From Gigaspora margarita (Eukaryota > Glomeromycota > Glomeromycetes > Diversisporales > Gigasporaceae): a DNA stretch of 64,000 nt. The notes beneath the pieces are model-generated. The model was not told where the DNA came from. It was given only the letters and a program-made list of their open reading frames with translations, and ran no database searches. Positions 11,091 to 22,360 of the stretch are shown one piece after another (position 1 is the first letter of the stretch; the number at the start of each line of letters is the position of its first letter). Made by a program: the position numbers and the translations under genes. Location: assembly GCA_009809945.1 (NCBI GenBank), contig WTPW01000201.1, forward strand, positions 446,930 to 510,929. The letters run 5' to 3'.

Positions 11091-12130
11091 ATTGTTAGAA
11101 AATTTGTTAAGAATATTGTACTACAAATACAATAATAAATATCTGAAATCTAGAAAAACAATCCAGTCCAGATTCTGGTATTCTGGCAATTGATGAAAAA
11201 TAAACCACAAAGAGTATAAGCTACTGTGACAATTTATAGAACTAACAATCTTTCACAAAACCTCAATTTGGAAAGTCAAGTCTAAGAGCTACTTCTTTGA
11301 GTATCAAAATAGATTTTTATATAAAAAAGATGGGCAAAATCAATTCAGAAAAAAGCTACTAAAATAGTTAAGGCAAGAAAAAAAGTCTATATTATACTTG
11401 ATGCATGACCACCCAACTAGCAGGTATTTTGGTACTAATAGAATGTTTGGAAAGATTAAGAAAATCTATTACTGGCCTCAGATGTACAAAAGTATTCATG
11501 CATATGTCTGGTCTTGTGATAGTTGCCAATGATATGAAAGAAAAAAATCTAGAGAACTCTTACAACCAATACCACTAGGCCCATCCTTTTAGAGAATTAG
11601 TATAGTATAGTAGGCCCATTATCTATAACTGCACAAGATAATTATTACATAATTATGGCTACTGACTATATCACAAAATGGCCCAAAGCAAAACCAATCC
11701 AATTTGCAAATTTCAAACAAGTATCAAAGTTTTTATATGATAAGATAATTTGCTGCTATGGTTTCCCAGAGCTAATTCTGTTTAACAGGATCCTATTTTA
11801 GAAATAAAGTGGTTAAAGAGTTACTAAAAGTATTTGAAATAAACCATTTATTTTCTATACTATACTATCCTCAAACTAAAGGATTGATAAAATGATTTAA
11901 TCACACATTATGCAAATTACTTGCCAAATCTGTGATACAAGAACAAGAATATGATTTGCTAATACATTTACAATGTTTACTTACTGAACAATGAAACAAG
12001 CAACTACCAAAATCGAACTATATTATCTAACCTATAGCAAACAGCCAAGGTATTCTACTAGAAAACATCTGATATTCTAGAAGAAAATATGCTGGAATGA
12101 TTGTTTGTGCTAGAAAATGAATTGAGTGAA
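11090..12130 (+). pseudogene. Gypsy element 1 integrase relic
   Basis: The zinc-binding head is visible as LHDHPTSRYFGTNRMFGKIK...YYWPQMYKSI...SCDSCQ (His, His, Cys, Cys). The catalytic core follows with VGPLSITAQDNYYIIMATDY and TKWPKAKPI. A one-base loss near 11600 falls at the codon for the first catalytic Asp in the GIDxVGPL-type motif. The part around the second Asp (ELILFNR... where families have SDRGTHF) and the Glu region are shifted and broken by stops. It would have joined element cDNA to the chromosome; it is inactive. Confidence 0.7.
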
Positions 12131-12442
12131 ATGAGTTTAATCATCTTTAGAAGAAATAGTTAAAGCAAAAGAAGAAGTTTAGTAAAAATTGACTACAATA
12201 GAACTATCCAAATCAGAAATAAGATTCTATTGTTCGATGCAATGCTAGACAAAAACATATGAGAAAATTAAAACCAAAGTAAAAAGGTCTGTATTATAGG
12301 CCTTCACAAAAATTACCCATGTGATTTTAGAATTTTTGAAGGCTATAAAACCAATATTACACAATTGATACTTGAACTGAAATCAGTATGTGGAATTAGC
12401 ATGATAAACCCACTTTTGGAATCATGCTTTATTTATATCTCA

Positions 12443-12555
12443 TGTGCACTTGCTATTAGCAGCAGGCCTTTAAAGTCAGACGGGTACTTGTCTGAGAGCT
12501 GTGCCTGGGCCTGTACCCATCTGACTTTGAAGGCCTGCTGCTAGTAGCAAGCACA
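12443..12555. repeat. GC-rich near-perfect hairpin
   Basis: The left arm (12443-12487, beginning TGTGCACTTGCTATTAGC) pairs with the right arm (12513-12555, ending CTAGTAGCAAGCACA) with only a few mismatches over about 43 bp, around a 25-nt loop that is itself GC-rich. Its composition stands out against surroundings of about 25 percent GC. No target-site duplication was found. Transcribed, it would form a stable stem of the length processed by Dicer-type enzymes. Confidence 0.65.
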
Positions 12556-12596
12556 AGTAAGGTAGAAATGAAGAATGTTTTCTGAAAATAGGTTTA

Positions 12597-12757
12597 GGGC
12601 ACTGACATTTATTACCTAATATCCTTTTACTATAGGGGCTTACCCCACCCCTAGGTAAGATTTTATTTTAGCTAATCAAATTTAACTAACTAACTAAGGT
12701 AAGATTTTGCTTGACCCACCCACCCCCTAAAATATTATCTAATAAATATCAGCACCC
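12597..12757. mobile_element. MITE with TTA target duplication
   Basis: The ends GGGCACTGACATTTATTACC and the inverse GGGTGCTGATATTTATTAG enclose 161 bp and are flanked by TTA (12594-12596, 12758-12760). A TTA/TWA duplication with GG-starting ends fits PIF/Harbinger-type elements. Related in style, not sequence, to the elements at 30745, 22212 and 62034. Confidence 0.65.
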
Positions 12758-12898
12758 TTATTATGCTAATTCCAGCATCAATGTATAATATTGGTTTTAT
12801 AGCCTTCAGAAATTCTGAAATCGCACAGGTAATTTTTGCAGAGACCTACTGTATTACATACATAACCTACTTTTTATAGGAGTATACAAGAGTCAGCA

Positions 12899-13422
12899 AT
12901 TATTTTACTAACAATTATTTCATAGATATCTCATTTCACTGATAAATTATTTGCTAACAAGTTCATTTTACTGACAGTTCATTTTACCGAAGCTCATTTT
13001 ACTAACAAAGTAATTCTGGTTATTGTTATTAGAATTAGAGTAAGGTTAGGATAAAATTAGGATTAAAGCTAGCATGCTTTTTAGAAAAAATCTTGTTGGT
13101 GAAATAAGCTTTGGTGAATGAACTGTTAGTAAAATTACCATAAATCCGAACATGTGTACCCAGGTATTTCCATTGCTCAATTTAGTACCTGGGTACCTCT
13201 ATATGGGGGGTACACCGTATTAAGTCAATATGTATTACTATATCTACCTGGGATGATACATATAGTATGTGTAATACCTATGTACCTGGGTATAAATCAC
13301 CTACTAGCACTTCAAACTGGCAAGCATGAAGGGTACACATGTCCAGATTTTACGGTAACTTGTCAGTGAATAATTTGTCAGTAAAATGGGGTGTCTGTGA
13401 AGTGATTTTTAGTAAAATAATA
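12899..13422. mobile_element. Inverted-repeat element with TTTTACTRACA arms
   Basis: The left arm contains about five tandem degenerate copies of a 19-20 bp word TTCATTTTACTGACA, and the right arm contains the inverse words (TTGTCAGTAAAAT, GTTAGTAAAAT). The element is interrupted by another inverted-repeat insertion at 13150-13342. Repetition of a short word within each arm is typical of subterminal binding sites. Confidence 0.5.
13150..13342. mobile_element. Nested MITE with ACATGTGTACCC ends
   Basis: A perfect 12-bp terminal inverted repeat, ACATGTGTACCC at the left and GGGTACACATGT at the right, bounds 193 bp. The interior carries four copies of a TACCTGGGTA-like palindrome. It sits in the element at 12899-13422. 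The 71-codon ORF across it is an artefact of GC-richer repeat sequence. Confidence 0.55.
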
Positions 13423-13559
13423 TGGACCTATGTACAAGTAGTAGCTGCTTCTGTAAGTCTTTTTTTTATTAAAAATATCATAAACAAAGGTAATGCACCT
13501 GATTGGTAAGAAAAAATTTCTAAAAAATCAAAAATCTATAAAATAAAAAGACAACAGGA

Positions 13560-14030
13560 TTAAGTATAAGTAAAATACTCTTGCAATAACTACAAATTTC
13601 AAAACATTTTTTAGACCTAACTAGTATCCAAGATCAAGGTGTCAAAATAAATATACCCATCTTTAACCAAATAGAGAAACTCCAACTCCAAATAGTCACT
13701 GCTTATTTAAGTATATTACAAATGCAAATACAAGAAAAACAAGAAAAGCACTAGTCTATGCCTATTTTGTGAGCCAACTTATAGAAACAATGTTAACTAC
13801 TTCTGCTCAAAGGGCAGCATATAGAAATCTCTTTACTAAATATTACTTTATTGTAGTAGAAAGGGTCTACTATATTTTCAAAAGATGGAAAATAGATCAA
13901 ATCACCAAAATGAAGACATTAAATTTTGAATGTTTAGAGTTTAAGATTAACCAAATATTAATTTCTTTTATAGTAACTTGTAGAACTCATAATTTAGCAG
14001 GAGAAGTTGTTACCCTTGCATGCTAAGCTC
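13560..14030 (+). pseudogene. Unidentified coding-like relic
   Basis: Two open pieces on + are separated by frame changes: one reading FNQIEKLQLQIVTAYLSILQ (about 13650-13740), and one of 85 codons at 13769-14026 with YRNLFTKYYFIVVERVYYIF. Both have the charge and hydrophobic spacing of coding sequence rather than random AT-rich DNA. No domain is recognised. It could be part of the gypsy element upstream or an unrelated gene remnant. Confidence 0.25.
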
Positions 14031-14306
14031 CTGCTTGAAGTCACAAAAATACTGTGCTAGATGTACCAATTATAACAGATGTGCCACATATAACAGATCT
14101 GCCATATATGACTAATAAACTATATATGATAGATCTATCGCTTGTTGCAACTAAGATATAAAAAATTAATAAAATAGAATCAGCATAAGAGGTTGATATG
14201 ATTGAAATAGTATAAATGATGGATTAGCCCCTTATAGTACAATAGCTATATGCAATGTTGTACATTGGACAAAATTGGACGTAAAAATATATCTTAAATC
14301 AGACTA

Positions 14307-14990
14307 TCCCTTAAACCGTCTAGCGGGCAAATTTGCCTGCTAGAATTTTTTTTTACATGTTTTTTTAAAATTACTAAAAATTTTATTAAGGATATGTCCC
14401 CCTATTACTAAGCTAAAATAAAAATTTAGCATATTGTTAATTTATATCTATTAAAATTTTAATTATATATATATTCAAATATAAAAGAAAAATTGGCTCA
14501 AATATAGCCAATTCTTTACTTTTACTATAAAATTTTTTCAAAAATTTTTAAAAATTTTAAATTTTTATATGTTCCCAAAGAGAAAAAATTTTTTCTCTAT
14601 TAATAGAAGTTAAAATTTTAATTATAAAATAATAAAAACTTTTATAATAAAAGTTGTTTATAAGAACTTAATTTATAATTTGTATCAAAATTATTGGGGA
14701 CATATTCTTAGAATTTTAAAAAGTTTGTCAATGGTCAAAAATAAAATCTCTAAAAATCAAAGATTTTTAAAAATTTCAAATTTTTTTAGCTTATAGTCAA
14801 TTTAATTTTTTTCTGTAGAAATATAAAAATTAAAATCATTAAAATATAATCTATATTTATAGTTATTATTTAAAAAAAAATTTTTTAAAATAACTTAATT
14901 TTTAATAAAAATAAATCAGAACCAAATTTTAAAAATTCATTAAAAATTCTAGCAGGCAAATTTGCCTGCTAAAATGGACAGTTTAAGGGA
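14307..14990. mobile_element. TA-flanked foldback element with TCCCTTAAAC ends
   Basis: The ends TCCCTTAAACCGTCTAGC and the inverse TCCCTTAAACTGTCCATT are each followed outward by TA (14305-14306, 14991-14992). Just inside each end is the self-complementary word GCAGGCAAATTTGCCTGC, so each terminus can fold on itself as well as pair with the other. The interior is a nested series of A/T palindromes. 684 bp, no ORF. Confidence 0.7.
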
Positions 14991-14992
14991 TA

Positions 14993-16200
14993 ATATTCCA
15001 ACTCTTATTATATAAGGTGCGAAATTTTAACCCTAATGCTAACTCTAGAACATAACCAATAGAATTCCATCTAGTTTTTTTATATATAATAGTTTCTATT
15101 TTTTTATAGTTAAGTTTTTTTTATGTCCAGAACCAACAGTTTTTAAAAGTTATATAAGGTAATAGTTCCATATTTATTTGTTAAAGTTTTAAAATAACCA
15201 CTTTTATAAACAAAATCCAATCATTAATTAGGTATTGGACATTGTAAATTTTCAATGTCCAAGTCCAATCAGACCACTAAATTTATTGAACATGACATTA
15301 CTGGCTATATGTATTTGTTAGTAAATAGATTCTTATATATATGAGCAATATTTGCCCACTTTGTAGACAGATTTGCCATTACTTTTCTTTATTATATAAA
15401 ATAAAAGACATTATACATTACAATTGATTCTATAAACTACATCACAACTCTTTTAAATTGCTAAATTACTATATACATAAACTCTTCTGCTTATATAAAT
15501 ACTAACAACTATGATATATTGCTATACAGTTTGTGTCTCTAGGCTCATGTGACTTCCTGTCAATAGTTGCTTAATTAGTCTCGAGTTCTGAGAGGTATTC
15601 AAAGGTTAATACAGTAAAATTTGCTTGCTGGACAATACAACCTTTTATTCTATATTAGTTTTATATTTGTTGATATTGAAAGTACAAAGTTTACAATATT
15701 ATCATGGTATAAACCTATTGAATAAATTTTTTGTGAATAAATTATTTAAAGAAATAGAATTCTTTTTTTTTTGAGTTTTTAATAAATCTAATATATTTTT
15801 GAAAGTTTTTTGCATTTTTACTAAATGGCATTTTAATTGTTCAAATCACAATATATTAATCTATTTTTTAACAAATTTAAATCAAATATGATTTTTAAAT
15901 ATTGTTTGCTATTATCAGCTAACACCTCAAATGAAGTTAAAATGCTCATAGTTAGACTTGGAGAATATATATATTTAAAAATTGATTTTTTTAAGAATAG
16001 TTAGTATAAGATATATCATAAATTGCTAGGACTAAATTACTTATTTCTTCAAATTGTAGCAATTATACTTTATTGATATACTTGGTAATTACAAACAAAC
16101 CTATATTCAAATATTTTTATAAAACAGAATCTGCAATAATGAAGTGACTATTCTTAAAAAGAAAGTTTAATTTAGATATTATATTTTTTATGTTATTACT
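14993..16200. other. AT-rich stretch, no gene seen
   Basis: TTGGACATTG and CAATGTCCAA words at 15235-15275 mirror a similar pair at 14262-14280, so the TA-flanked element may sit inside an older inverted-repeat element. Otherwise nothing supportable is seen. Confidence 0.4.
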
Positions 16201-16221
16201 ATCCAATTTGGAAGAGTATCA

Positions 16222-16745
16222 ATTATGTATATACCAATATAGATCTGGAATGGTATAAATATAATAATTTAAAATACAAAAAATAATAAAAATGATATAA
16301 TAGAAAACTCTTTTAAGCATATAAACACAAAGTTTAATAAACAATATATAATAATTTTTATTATATGTAAGGGATCAACAAAAAACCAAAATCTGAAGAT
16401 ACAAGAAAGGCAAATATATTGGATTTATAAATATATAAATTACTTGAATTTCTTCTGATATATTTATCAAATCAATATCTATCTGATATTACTAAGCTTT
16501 AATTCATTCAATACCAATAAAACTTCTCATTGCATCACTATTTTTATTCAACTATTACACCTAAAAAATTAATCTTGAAATTGGCTTTTCTAACTCTTTA
16601 TTGAGCTAGCATATATATAATAATATTAGAAAGCTTGATTGTTTAACAATGCTTAATATTGTTCTTGAATCAAACCAATTCAACTTCACACATCACAGAT
16701 TAATTAGTACAGAATTCAGGTATGGTAATTAAATGTATCTATAGA
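16222..16745. repeat. Segmental repeat, copy 1 (empty-site copy)
   Basis: About 520 bp matching 21070-22592 once the insertions in that copy are removed. Shared words include AATATAGATCTGGAATRGTA at the start, GAGGGATCAACAAAAACC-like sequence in the middle and GTACAGAATTCAGGTATGGT at the end. This copy shows the uninterrupted sequence at the sites where copy 2 carries a SINE (here near 16259-16273) and a MITE (here near 16483-16492). Function unknown; it could be part of an old LTR or another repeat. Confidence 0.75.
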
Positions 16746-16760
16746 AGAACAAATATGGTA

Positions 16761-16950
16761 CTGTATATTACCAAATAGAAGCTACCCCTGAATAGAAGCT
16801 ACCCCTCGATTTTGGATCCAAAAATCTGAAAACAGTTACTATGTTTTAATAGTAAAATTAGACCCGAATAAAAGCTAACCCTGCAGTTTAGCCTAAGAAA
16901 ATTGAAGAAAATTGAAAATTTTTTGGTAGCTTCTATTCGGTAATATATGG
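16761..16950. mobile_element. TA-flanked MITE, 190 bp, AGAAGCTACC ends
   Basis: Ends CTGTATATTACCAAATAGAA and the inverse CCATATATTACCGAATAGAA are flanked by TA (16759-16760, 16951-16952), and both continue into GAAGCTACC. The ends match the larger elements at 52273-52831 and 18040-18568 (CCGAAAATAAGCTACC), so this is the short member of the same family, probably mobilised by one Tc1/mariner-type transposase. Confidence 0.72.
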
Positions 16951-17130
16951 TAATCAGAATAACTATAGATAGTAATAAGGAATAGCAACTACAAAGGGTG
17001 AGTATATTGACACTAAATATAAAAGATCAAATGATAAAAATAGAGATAAGGTAGAGCATTACAAAGATAATCAGAAGTATGATTAATTTACTGATTTAAT
17101 TAAGAAAAATGATAATTATACAGCAGGGCA

Positions 17131-17404
17131 GTATTGTACATTTTGGCAGTTTATGACTTTTTTGTCTCATCATATTCAAAATTGTCCAAATATCCAAAAT
17201 TGTCCAAAGCTTGTTCAGGTTTTAATAATTAATAAATTTATCTAAACAATATATAACTATATATTTTTTTGGGTGCTGAATACATTTTAATTAAATTTAA
17301 ATAAGTTATCTTAATAAAATTTTAGGTAATTTTACTTTATTTAATTGTTTATAATTGTCCAAAATTGTCTAAACTCATTGTCCAAAGCTGTACTATGACA
17401 ATAC
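17131..17404. mobile_element. Possible MITE with CAGTATTGT ends
   Basis: CAGTATTGTACATTTTGG at the left mirrors CCAGTATTGTCATAGTAC at the right. TTGTCCAAA words are repeated inside. No convincing target-site duplication, so the boundaries are approximate. Confidence 0.35.
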
Positions 17405-17843
17405 TGGGGTAAAATAAGAAAACAAAGTATATCAAAATACAAAAATATTACCATTGTAATATTCCCTCTTTAAAATTTGAGCTCCTGTAAGAATTACAGA
17501 ATAAAACTCAAAGTTTATTCTGATTCTGAATGTTTTAATAATTTTGAATAAAAAAAAATTTTTTTCTAAATAGAATTGGAAATTGAAAGAGATAAATGAT
17601 AGCAAAAAAGAAAATCATTTTATAGGTGCACAAGAACAATTAGATAGTCCAGGTCTGAGAGTATTGTTGAGACAATTTCAGAGTTTAATGATCTTGCTAT
17701 ACTAGAGAGTATATAGTAAAACTTTCCTAGACCTAGAAGTTGAAGAATACACAATTGAATTTTCTTAGCTTTAACAAAAGTCATCATTCTCAAGATGAAA
17801 ATTATGATCAGATATTCAGCCCTAGTGTTAGTGAATTGATATA
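17405..17843 (+). other. Coding-like stretch interrupted by the AGGACC element
   Basis: GC-richer sequence at 17640-17843 reads short peptides such as GAQEQLDSPGLRVLLRQFQS. It continues after the AGGACC element at 19302. No domain is recognised on either strand. Confidence 0.25.
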
Positions 17844-17851
17844 GGCAGAAT

Positions 17852-19293
17852 AGGACCTGAAGAATATATGTAATACTAAGATCTGGTTTTGTATAGACTT
17901 ACTATATAATTTTTTAATATGTTATATATTTAAATTTGTATAACCAACAGGTAATTTTTTGAAAAGTTAGAAGTTTATTTGGATAACAAAGATATCTTTT
18001 ATAACAAGTTAGATTTTTATTTTGTATAATGATACTATACTGTATATTTCCAAAAATAAACTATATGCTACCCTCTTGTTTAAATCCAAAAATGTAAAAA
18101 TACCTTTGATCCAAAAATAAGCTACTCTATGATCGATAATAGTCGCTATATAGTAAAGGCAAAAGTTTACTACTATCCAAATTGATTAAAGTCGCTTAAG
18201 TAAACTTGTTCAGAAGATAAACATATGCATACCCTAAAAATTTTATCAAAATCTGAGAACTTATTATTATTATTTGACTTTTAATTTTTACATTCAATGG
18301 TAAAATTAAAATTTTATTATAAAAATATATTCGTTGAACTTAAAAATTAAAAGTTAAATAATAAAAGGTGCTTCATATTGATGAAAATTTTAGCATATAT
18401 GTAATTTTATCTTCTGAATAAGTTTACATAAGCAATAATAGTTGATTTACATAGTAAAATTTGAACTTTACTATGTAATGACTATTTGCGATTGACCAAA
18501 AATCTACCTCCAGATTTTTTGTGTCCAAAAAACGTCCAAAAAAGGTAGCTTATTTTGGAAACATATAGTATGCATATCATTTTTTTATTTTTTTATTTAT
18601 TTTTTATTTTTTTTGTTTTTTTTCCTAAAAAGAACTTGTTTGCGCAATTATATGCATGAGAATTTTTTTAAAAAATATCTGTGCAAAAAGCTTATTAGCG
18701 ATCGCAAATAATCACTACATAGCAAAGTTCAAATTTTACTATATAAATCGATTATATGCACTTAAGTAAACATGTGCATTATATAAATGCACATTCTCCA
18801 AAATTTTCATACAAATTGGAGAACTTTTTATTATTTAACTTGTAATTTTTACATTCAGAGTATATATTTTTTAAAAAATTTTAATTTTTTGAAGAACATA
18901 AAAATTAAAACTCAAATAATAAAAAGTTCTCCAATTTGTATAAAATTTTTACAACATATGTATTTTGATCTTCCGAACAATTTTACTTAAGTGATTATAA
19001 CTGATTTGTATAGTAAAATTTGGACTTTACTATGTAGTAACTATTATCGATCAGGGGTAGCTTATTTTTGGATAAAACAAGTTTTTAAATTTTTTGGTTA
19101 AAACAAAAGGGTAGTTTATTTTCAGAATAGGAATATATATGTATATAAATTCAGATCTAAAATTGTATAATTTATAGTAAAATTTGAACTTATATGATAA
19201 TTTTGTATAAAGCTTTTAATAAAATTATGTGTATAAAGTTATATTAAAATTTTGAGTCTGGATCTGAGTCATATATGCATTCTTTGGGATCCT
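17852..19293. mobile_element. AGGACC-end element, 1.44 kb, 8-bp TSD
   Basis: It begins AGGACCTGAAGAATATATG and ends ATGCATTCTTTGGGATCCT, flanked by GGCAGAAT on both sides (17844-17851 and 19294-19301). A second copy in opposite orientation lies at 23728-25123 and is similar over its whole length. The interior consists of two successive palindromic cores, each built around TTAAGTAAACTTGTTCRGAAG and its inverse, plus nested TA-flanked elements. No transposase frame is seen. An 8-bp duplication is compatible with hAT or P-like transposases, but the AGGACC end is not one I can assign. Confidence 0.8.
18040..18568. mobile_element. TA-flanked palindromic MITE nested in AGGACC element
   Basis: CTGTATATTTCCAAAAATAA at the left mirrors GGTAGCTTATTTTGGAAACA...TATAG at the right, with TA on each side (18038-18039, 18569-18570). 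Length and internal order match 52273-52831: outer ends, TACATAGTAAA boxes, the TTGTTCAGAAGAT motif and a central hairpin around CATTCAATGG / TCGTTGAAC. A second, similar core follows at 18571-19135. Confidence 0.6.
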
Positions 19294-19301
19294 GGCAGAA
19301 T

Positions 19302-20200
19302 TCTTGTTTGGGCTCTTTTATATAAATTTAATACTTTAATAATTTGTGGTTAAATGGTTGGGTCCTCAGATTGGTTGTTGCTTTGGAAGTGGTAGTTTAT
19401 AGGTCTAGATTGTTAGTAGGTCTTCTCTGAGCTTGGTTGTAATTCAAAAGTCAGATCCTATTAATTTCTTTATTATATAAAACTTCTTTCTTTGATAAAG
19501 TAACTTTTTCAAATTCTTTAGTTTCTTATCATCAGGGTTATATTTATTGGAGCTGTCTTCAAAAGAACTATTGTCAAATTGTTCCTGAGATGTATTAGAT
19601 AAATTTTAACTATAGTTGAAGTTTTCTTTAAAGGAAGCTTTGGAAAATCAGTAGAAAGATCAGTTGCTTTATGATTAGAGTCATAGTTGATCTTGGGCAC
19701 AAATAAAAAAGAGCAATTGGCATAGTATCCATATTGTTAGCAGTTATAGCAAAGTTATCGATATATCTTTTAGATTATATAAGCATACTGTAAGGAATAT
19801 TGTTCAAGTAGAAAATTGAGATTATATAGTTGCTGGTCTACAGGAGATAAGAAGACAGGAGTTCAAAAGCTATATAAAAAGGTGTAGTTGGATATCTTTT
19901 AGGTTAATAAGGATAATCATAGATCTGAACAAGCTGAATATAGTGTAATACTATAAAGATTAAGTGAATGATTTTTTCAAGAATGTTTATATCCATGTTG
20001 TAATTAAAATAAGAGTAGTATTGAATGGGTTTAAAAAAAAATAAGGATAGAGTTCTAAAATGTAACAGTTTTTAATTAGAAGTTCAAATGAATGTTGTAG
20101 TAAAAATCCTAAACCTGATAGGCACATAGTTTACACAATCAGCACCATTTGTTACCGTCTTATTTAAAAAAGCATCAGTTACATATTGTTAACCTATAAA
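19302..20200 (-). pseudogene. Unidentified minus-strand coding-like relic
   Basis: On the minus strand, pieces such as NSSFEDSSNKYNPDDKKLKN and KKLLYQRKKFYIIKKLIGSD follow a 60-codon open piece at 19518-19700. The charge pattern (acidic then Lys-rich) looks coding. No domain is recognised. With 17405-17843 it may be one older gene or element split by the AGGACC insertion; the strand relation to that part is uncertain. Confidence 0.25.
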
Positions 20201-20223
20201 AATATACAAAAATGGGAATAAGT

Positions 20224-20321
20224 CTTGATCCAGTAATCAGAATTCGATGAAACCACTACCATTCAACTCAGCTTATCGAGACAGTTCGAATAAGCTATAG
20301 ATCATCCCTGTATGACCACTG
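20224..20321. repeat. Solitary GATCCAGTAATC hairpin module
   Basis: CTTGATCCAGTAATCAGAAT starts an imperfect palindrome closing at GACCACTGG, with a centre CAACTCAGCTTATCGAGACAG. The same module is found within the elements at 30745-31270 and 32578-33553. Here no flanking terminal repeats are evident, so it is either a relic or a free module. Confidence 0.45.
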
Positions 20322-20399
20322 GTTGCCAATATCAGAACCAATAAACAATCAAGTATAGGATCTACAATTTATTGGTTAGGCGATCTACTAGGACCCCAA

Positions 20400-20570
20400 A
20401 ATATATATAAATAGGTCAGGTTAATTATAAAATTACTAAAAAAGAAATAATCTGCAAAAAAACCCAAAAAAAATAAGCAAAAAATTACTATAAATAGAAA
20501 AGATCTGCACAAAAAATCCCAAAAATAAGCAAACTCATACCTGACCTGTCTATGTATATTTCAGGGTCCT
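20400..20570. mobile_element. AGGACC-end MITE, 171 bp
   Basis: Begins AGGACCCCAAAATATATATA and ends with the inverse of AGGACCCTGAAATATACATA. Inside the ends the arms read AGGTCAGG and CCTGACCT. Flanks GATCTACT (20392-20399) and GATTTACT (20571-20578) agree at seven of eight bases. A 180-bp sister copy is at 30142-30321. Confidence 0.75.
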
Positions 20571-20738
20571 GATTTACTGCGCGCCAAAGTGCATATATAG
20601 CATTTATAAAACATGTCATATTTATAGTATATATACTCTATACTTTATTTATTATACATATTTATTTATTTTATATATTATATTTATACTATTTATACTA
20701 TATATTTTATTAGTAGTAGATTTAGTATTTATTGCACA

Positions 20739-21005
20739 TGTAATAGATATAACTCGTTACATTTGTGAAAAACAAAAATGTATAAAAGCAGCTAATGTGG
20801 ACCCCAAGTTCAACATCGAGTCTTTATACTCTTTCACTAATAAATACATTTATTTATTACTTAAATTAACAGTTACTAGTATCTTCATATACTTTTAATT
20901 GTTGCCTCTTTCATAATTGCAAATTGCCAAAAATCTTCTTTGTTAAGTTTTATTAAAAAATAACTTTCAACTTAGATATATCATAGTAACAAGTGAGCTT
21001 ACACA
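20739..21005 (+). repeat. Possible solo LTR
   Basis: Begins TGTAATAGATATAACTCG and ends near GAGCTTACA, with a TATA-like TGTATAAAAGCAGC near 20778 and AATAAA near 20839, the layout of a gypsy LTR promoter and poly(A) signal. No matching second copy is in the window and no 5-bp duplication could be confirmed. Confidence 0.3.
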
Positions 21006-21149
21006 AAGTGTTCACTATCTAAGGTCGCTCTAGTTACCTACTATCTTAAAATAAGTAGATATAGGATAACAATATATGCTAATATAGATCTGGAATAGTA
21101 AATGAATATAAAATATGTAGGGTCAGGTTGATAAATATAATAATTTAAA

Positions 21150-21977
21150 TAGGGTGTGGCGCTTTAGAGAAGTGGTCAAGGTGTCACCCCCAAGCGGCAG
21201 GTTGTCAGTTCGAATCCTACTAGTGACGTTTCAAAAATTAAGACCTGTGTTCAGTAATTGTGGCTTATGATCGGTTGGGTGCAAAACCTGTAACCTTGGT
21301 TCTACCATCTCAAATGGGAGCCTGCAGGTGCAATGGTGTATTATATCGCAAATCCAAGGAACCGGAAAAAATCTACGAGAACTCGTTTGGCAAGTCCCGA
21401 GTTAGGAGGTAGTGAAAATCAGTCCTAAAGTGCAACCAAAATGAGGAGGTTGTGCTACATTCAGAATGAACCTAATAAAGGGCCAGTAGCTTCTGGCTTC
21501 TGAAGAATCCAGGCACCAGTACATGTGTGGGACCAGTGTTGGAAATTTAAAAAAATTTTTATGTTAACAAATATGATTTTTTATGTTCACAAATATAAAT
21601 ATAAAGAAAAAACTTGTATTTTTTAAAAAATTTATATTTACGTGAACATTGTGAACATACAATTTCCAACACTGGTGTGACATGGAAAATGTCTGTGTGA
21701 CAGTCACACCTGGGTGCTATTAGTGGTAGCTAGGAAAGTCAGACGTGGTATATAAGGACTTGGCATGGGCCAGAGGGTTTAAATAGACAATACCCATAGT
21801 TGGATTGTAGGTATGGCAGCTAGTATAACACCTTTGAGCAGACTACTTAAATTAGGCACCAAAAGTGCACATGTGGCTAGTTGTATCCTCACTCATAATT
21901 CTGAATGGGCGATATTAATCGTGCGGTATATAGCGTACTAGCAGGACTGTTAAAGTATAAAAAAAATATATATATAT
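21150..21977 (+). mobile_element. tRNA-headed SINE 1
   Basis: The head contains an A-box-like TTAGAGAAGTGG (21164-21175) and a B-box-like AGTTCGAATCC (21207-21217), the internal RNA polymerase III promoter of tRNA-derived SINEs, followed by a long GC-richer body and an A/T tail ending in (TA)n. A 15-bp target duplication ATATAATAATTTAAA flanks it (21135-21149 and 21978-21992). Copy 1 of the surrounding repeat at 16222-16745 has the word only once, an empty site. The body is interrupted by a 141-bp hAT MITE at 21534-21674. Without that, the SINE is about 690 bp, long for the class. It would rely on a LINE machinery for mobility. Confidence 0.8.
21534..21674. mobile_element. hAT MITE nested in SINE 1
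   Basis: Perfect 14-bp terminal repeats CAGTGTTGGAAATT and AATTTCCAACACTG enclose 141 bp with inner inverse words TGTTCAC and GTGAACA. Flanking words GTGTGGGA and GTGTGACA agree at six of eight bases, a decayed 8-bp duplication. The ends resemble those at 45409-46222 (CAGTGTTTAAAATT) and 25132-25292. Confidence 0.65.
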
Positions 21978-22211
21978 ATATAATAATTTAAAATAAAAGA
22001 AAATTAATAAAAGATAATATGATAGTAAAACTCTTCTAAGCATGTAAATGCAAAGTTTAATAAACAATACACAATAATTTTTATTAGATGTGAGGGATCA
22101 ACAAAAACCAAAACCTGAAGATACAAAAAAGTGAATACATTGGGTTTATATATGTGTAAATTAATTGAATTTACTCTATATATTTATTAGATGAATATCT
22201 ATCTAATATTA

Positions 22212-22360
22212 GGGGAATGACAAAAATCAGGTGATTTTTTAGGGGGGAGGTGGGTAAAAAATATTGAAATTATATATAGAAACCTGACCAAATCTATATT
22301 AAAGAGGAGAGAGGGATAGGCCTCTAATAAAAAATAATCAGGTGATTAATGACACAGCCA
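22212..22360. mobile_element. MITE with TTA target duplication
   Basis: Left end GGGGAATGACAAAAATCAGG and right end inverse TGGCTGTGTCATTAATCACC share TGACA/TGTCA and the AATCAGGTGATT box in both subtermini. TTA flanks it at 22209-22211 and 22361-22363, and the empty site in the sister repeat near 16486 has the word once. Confidence 0.6.
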
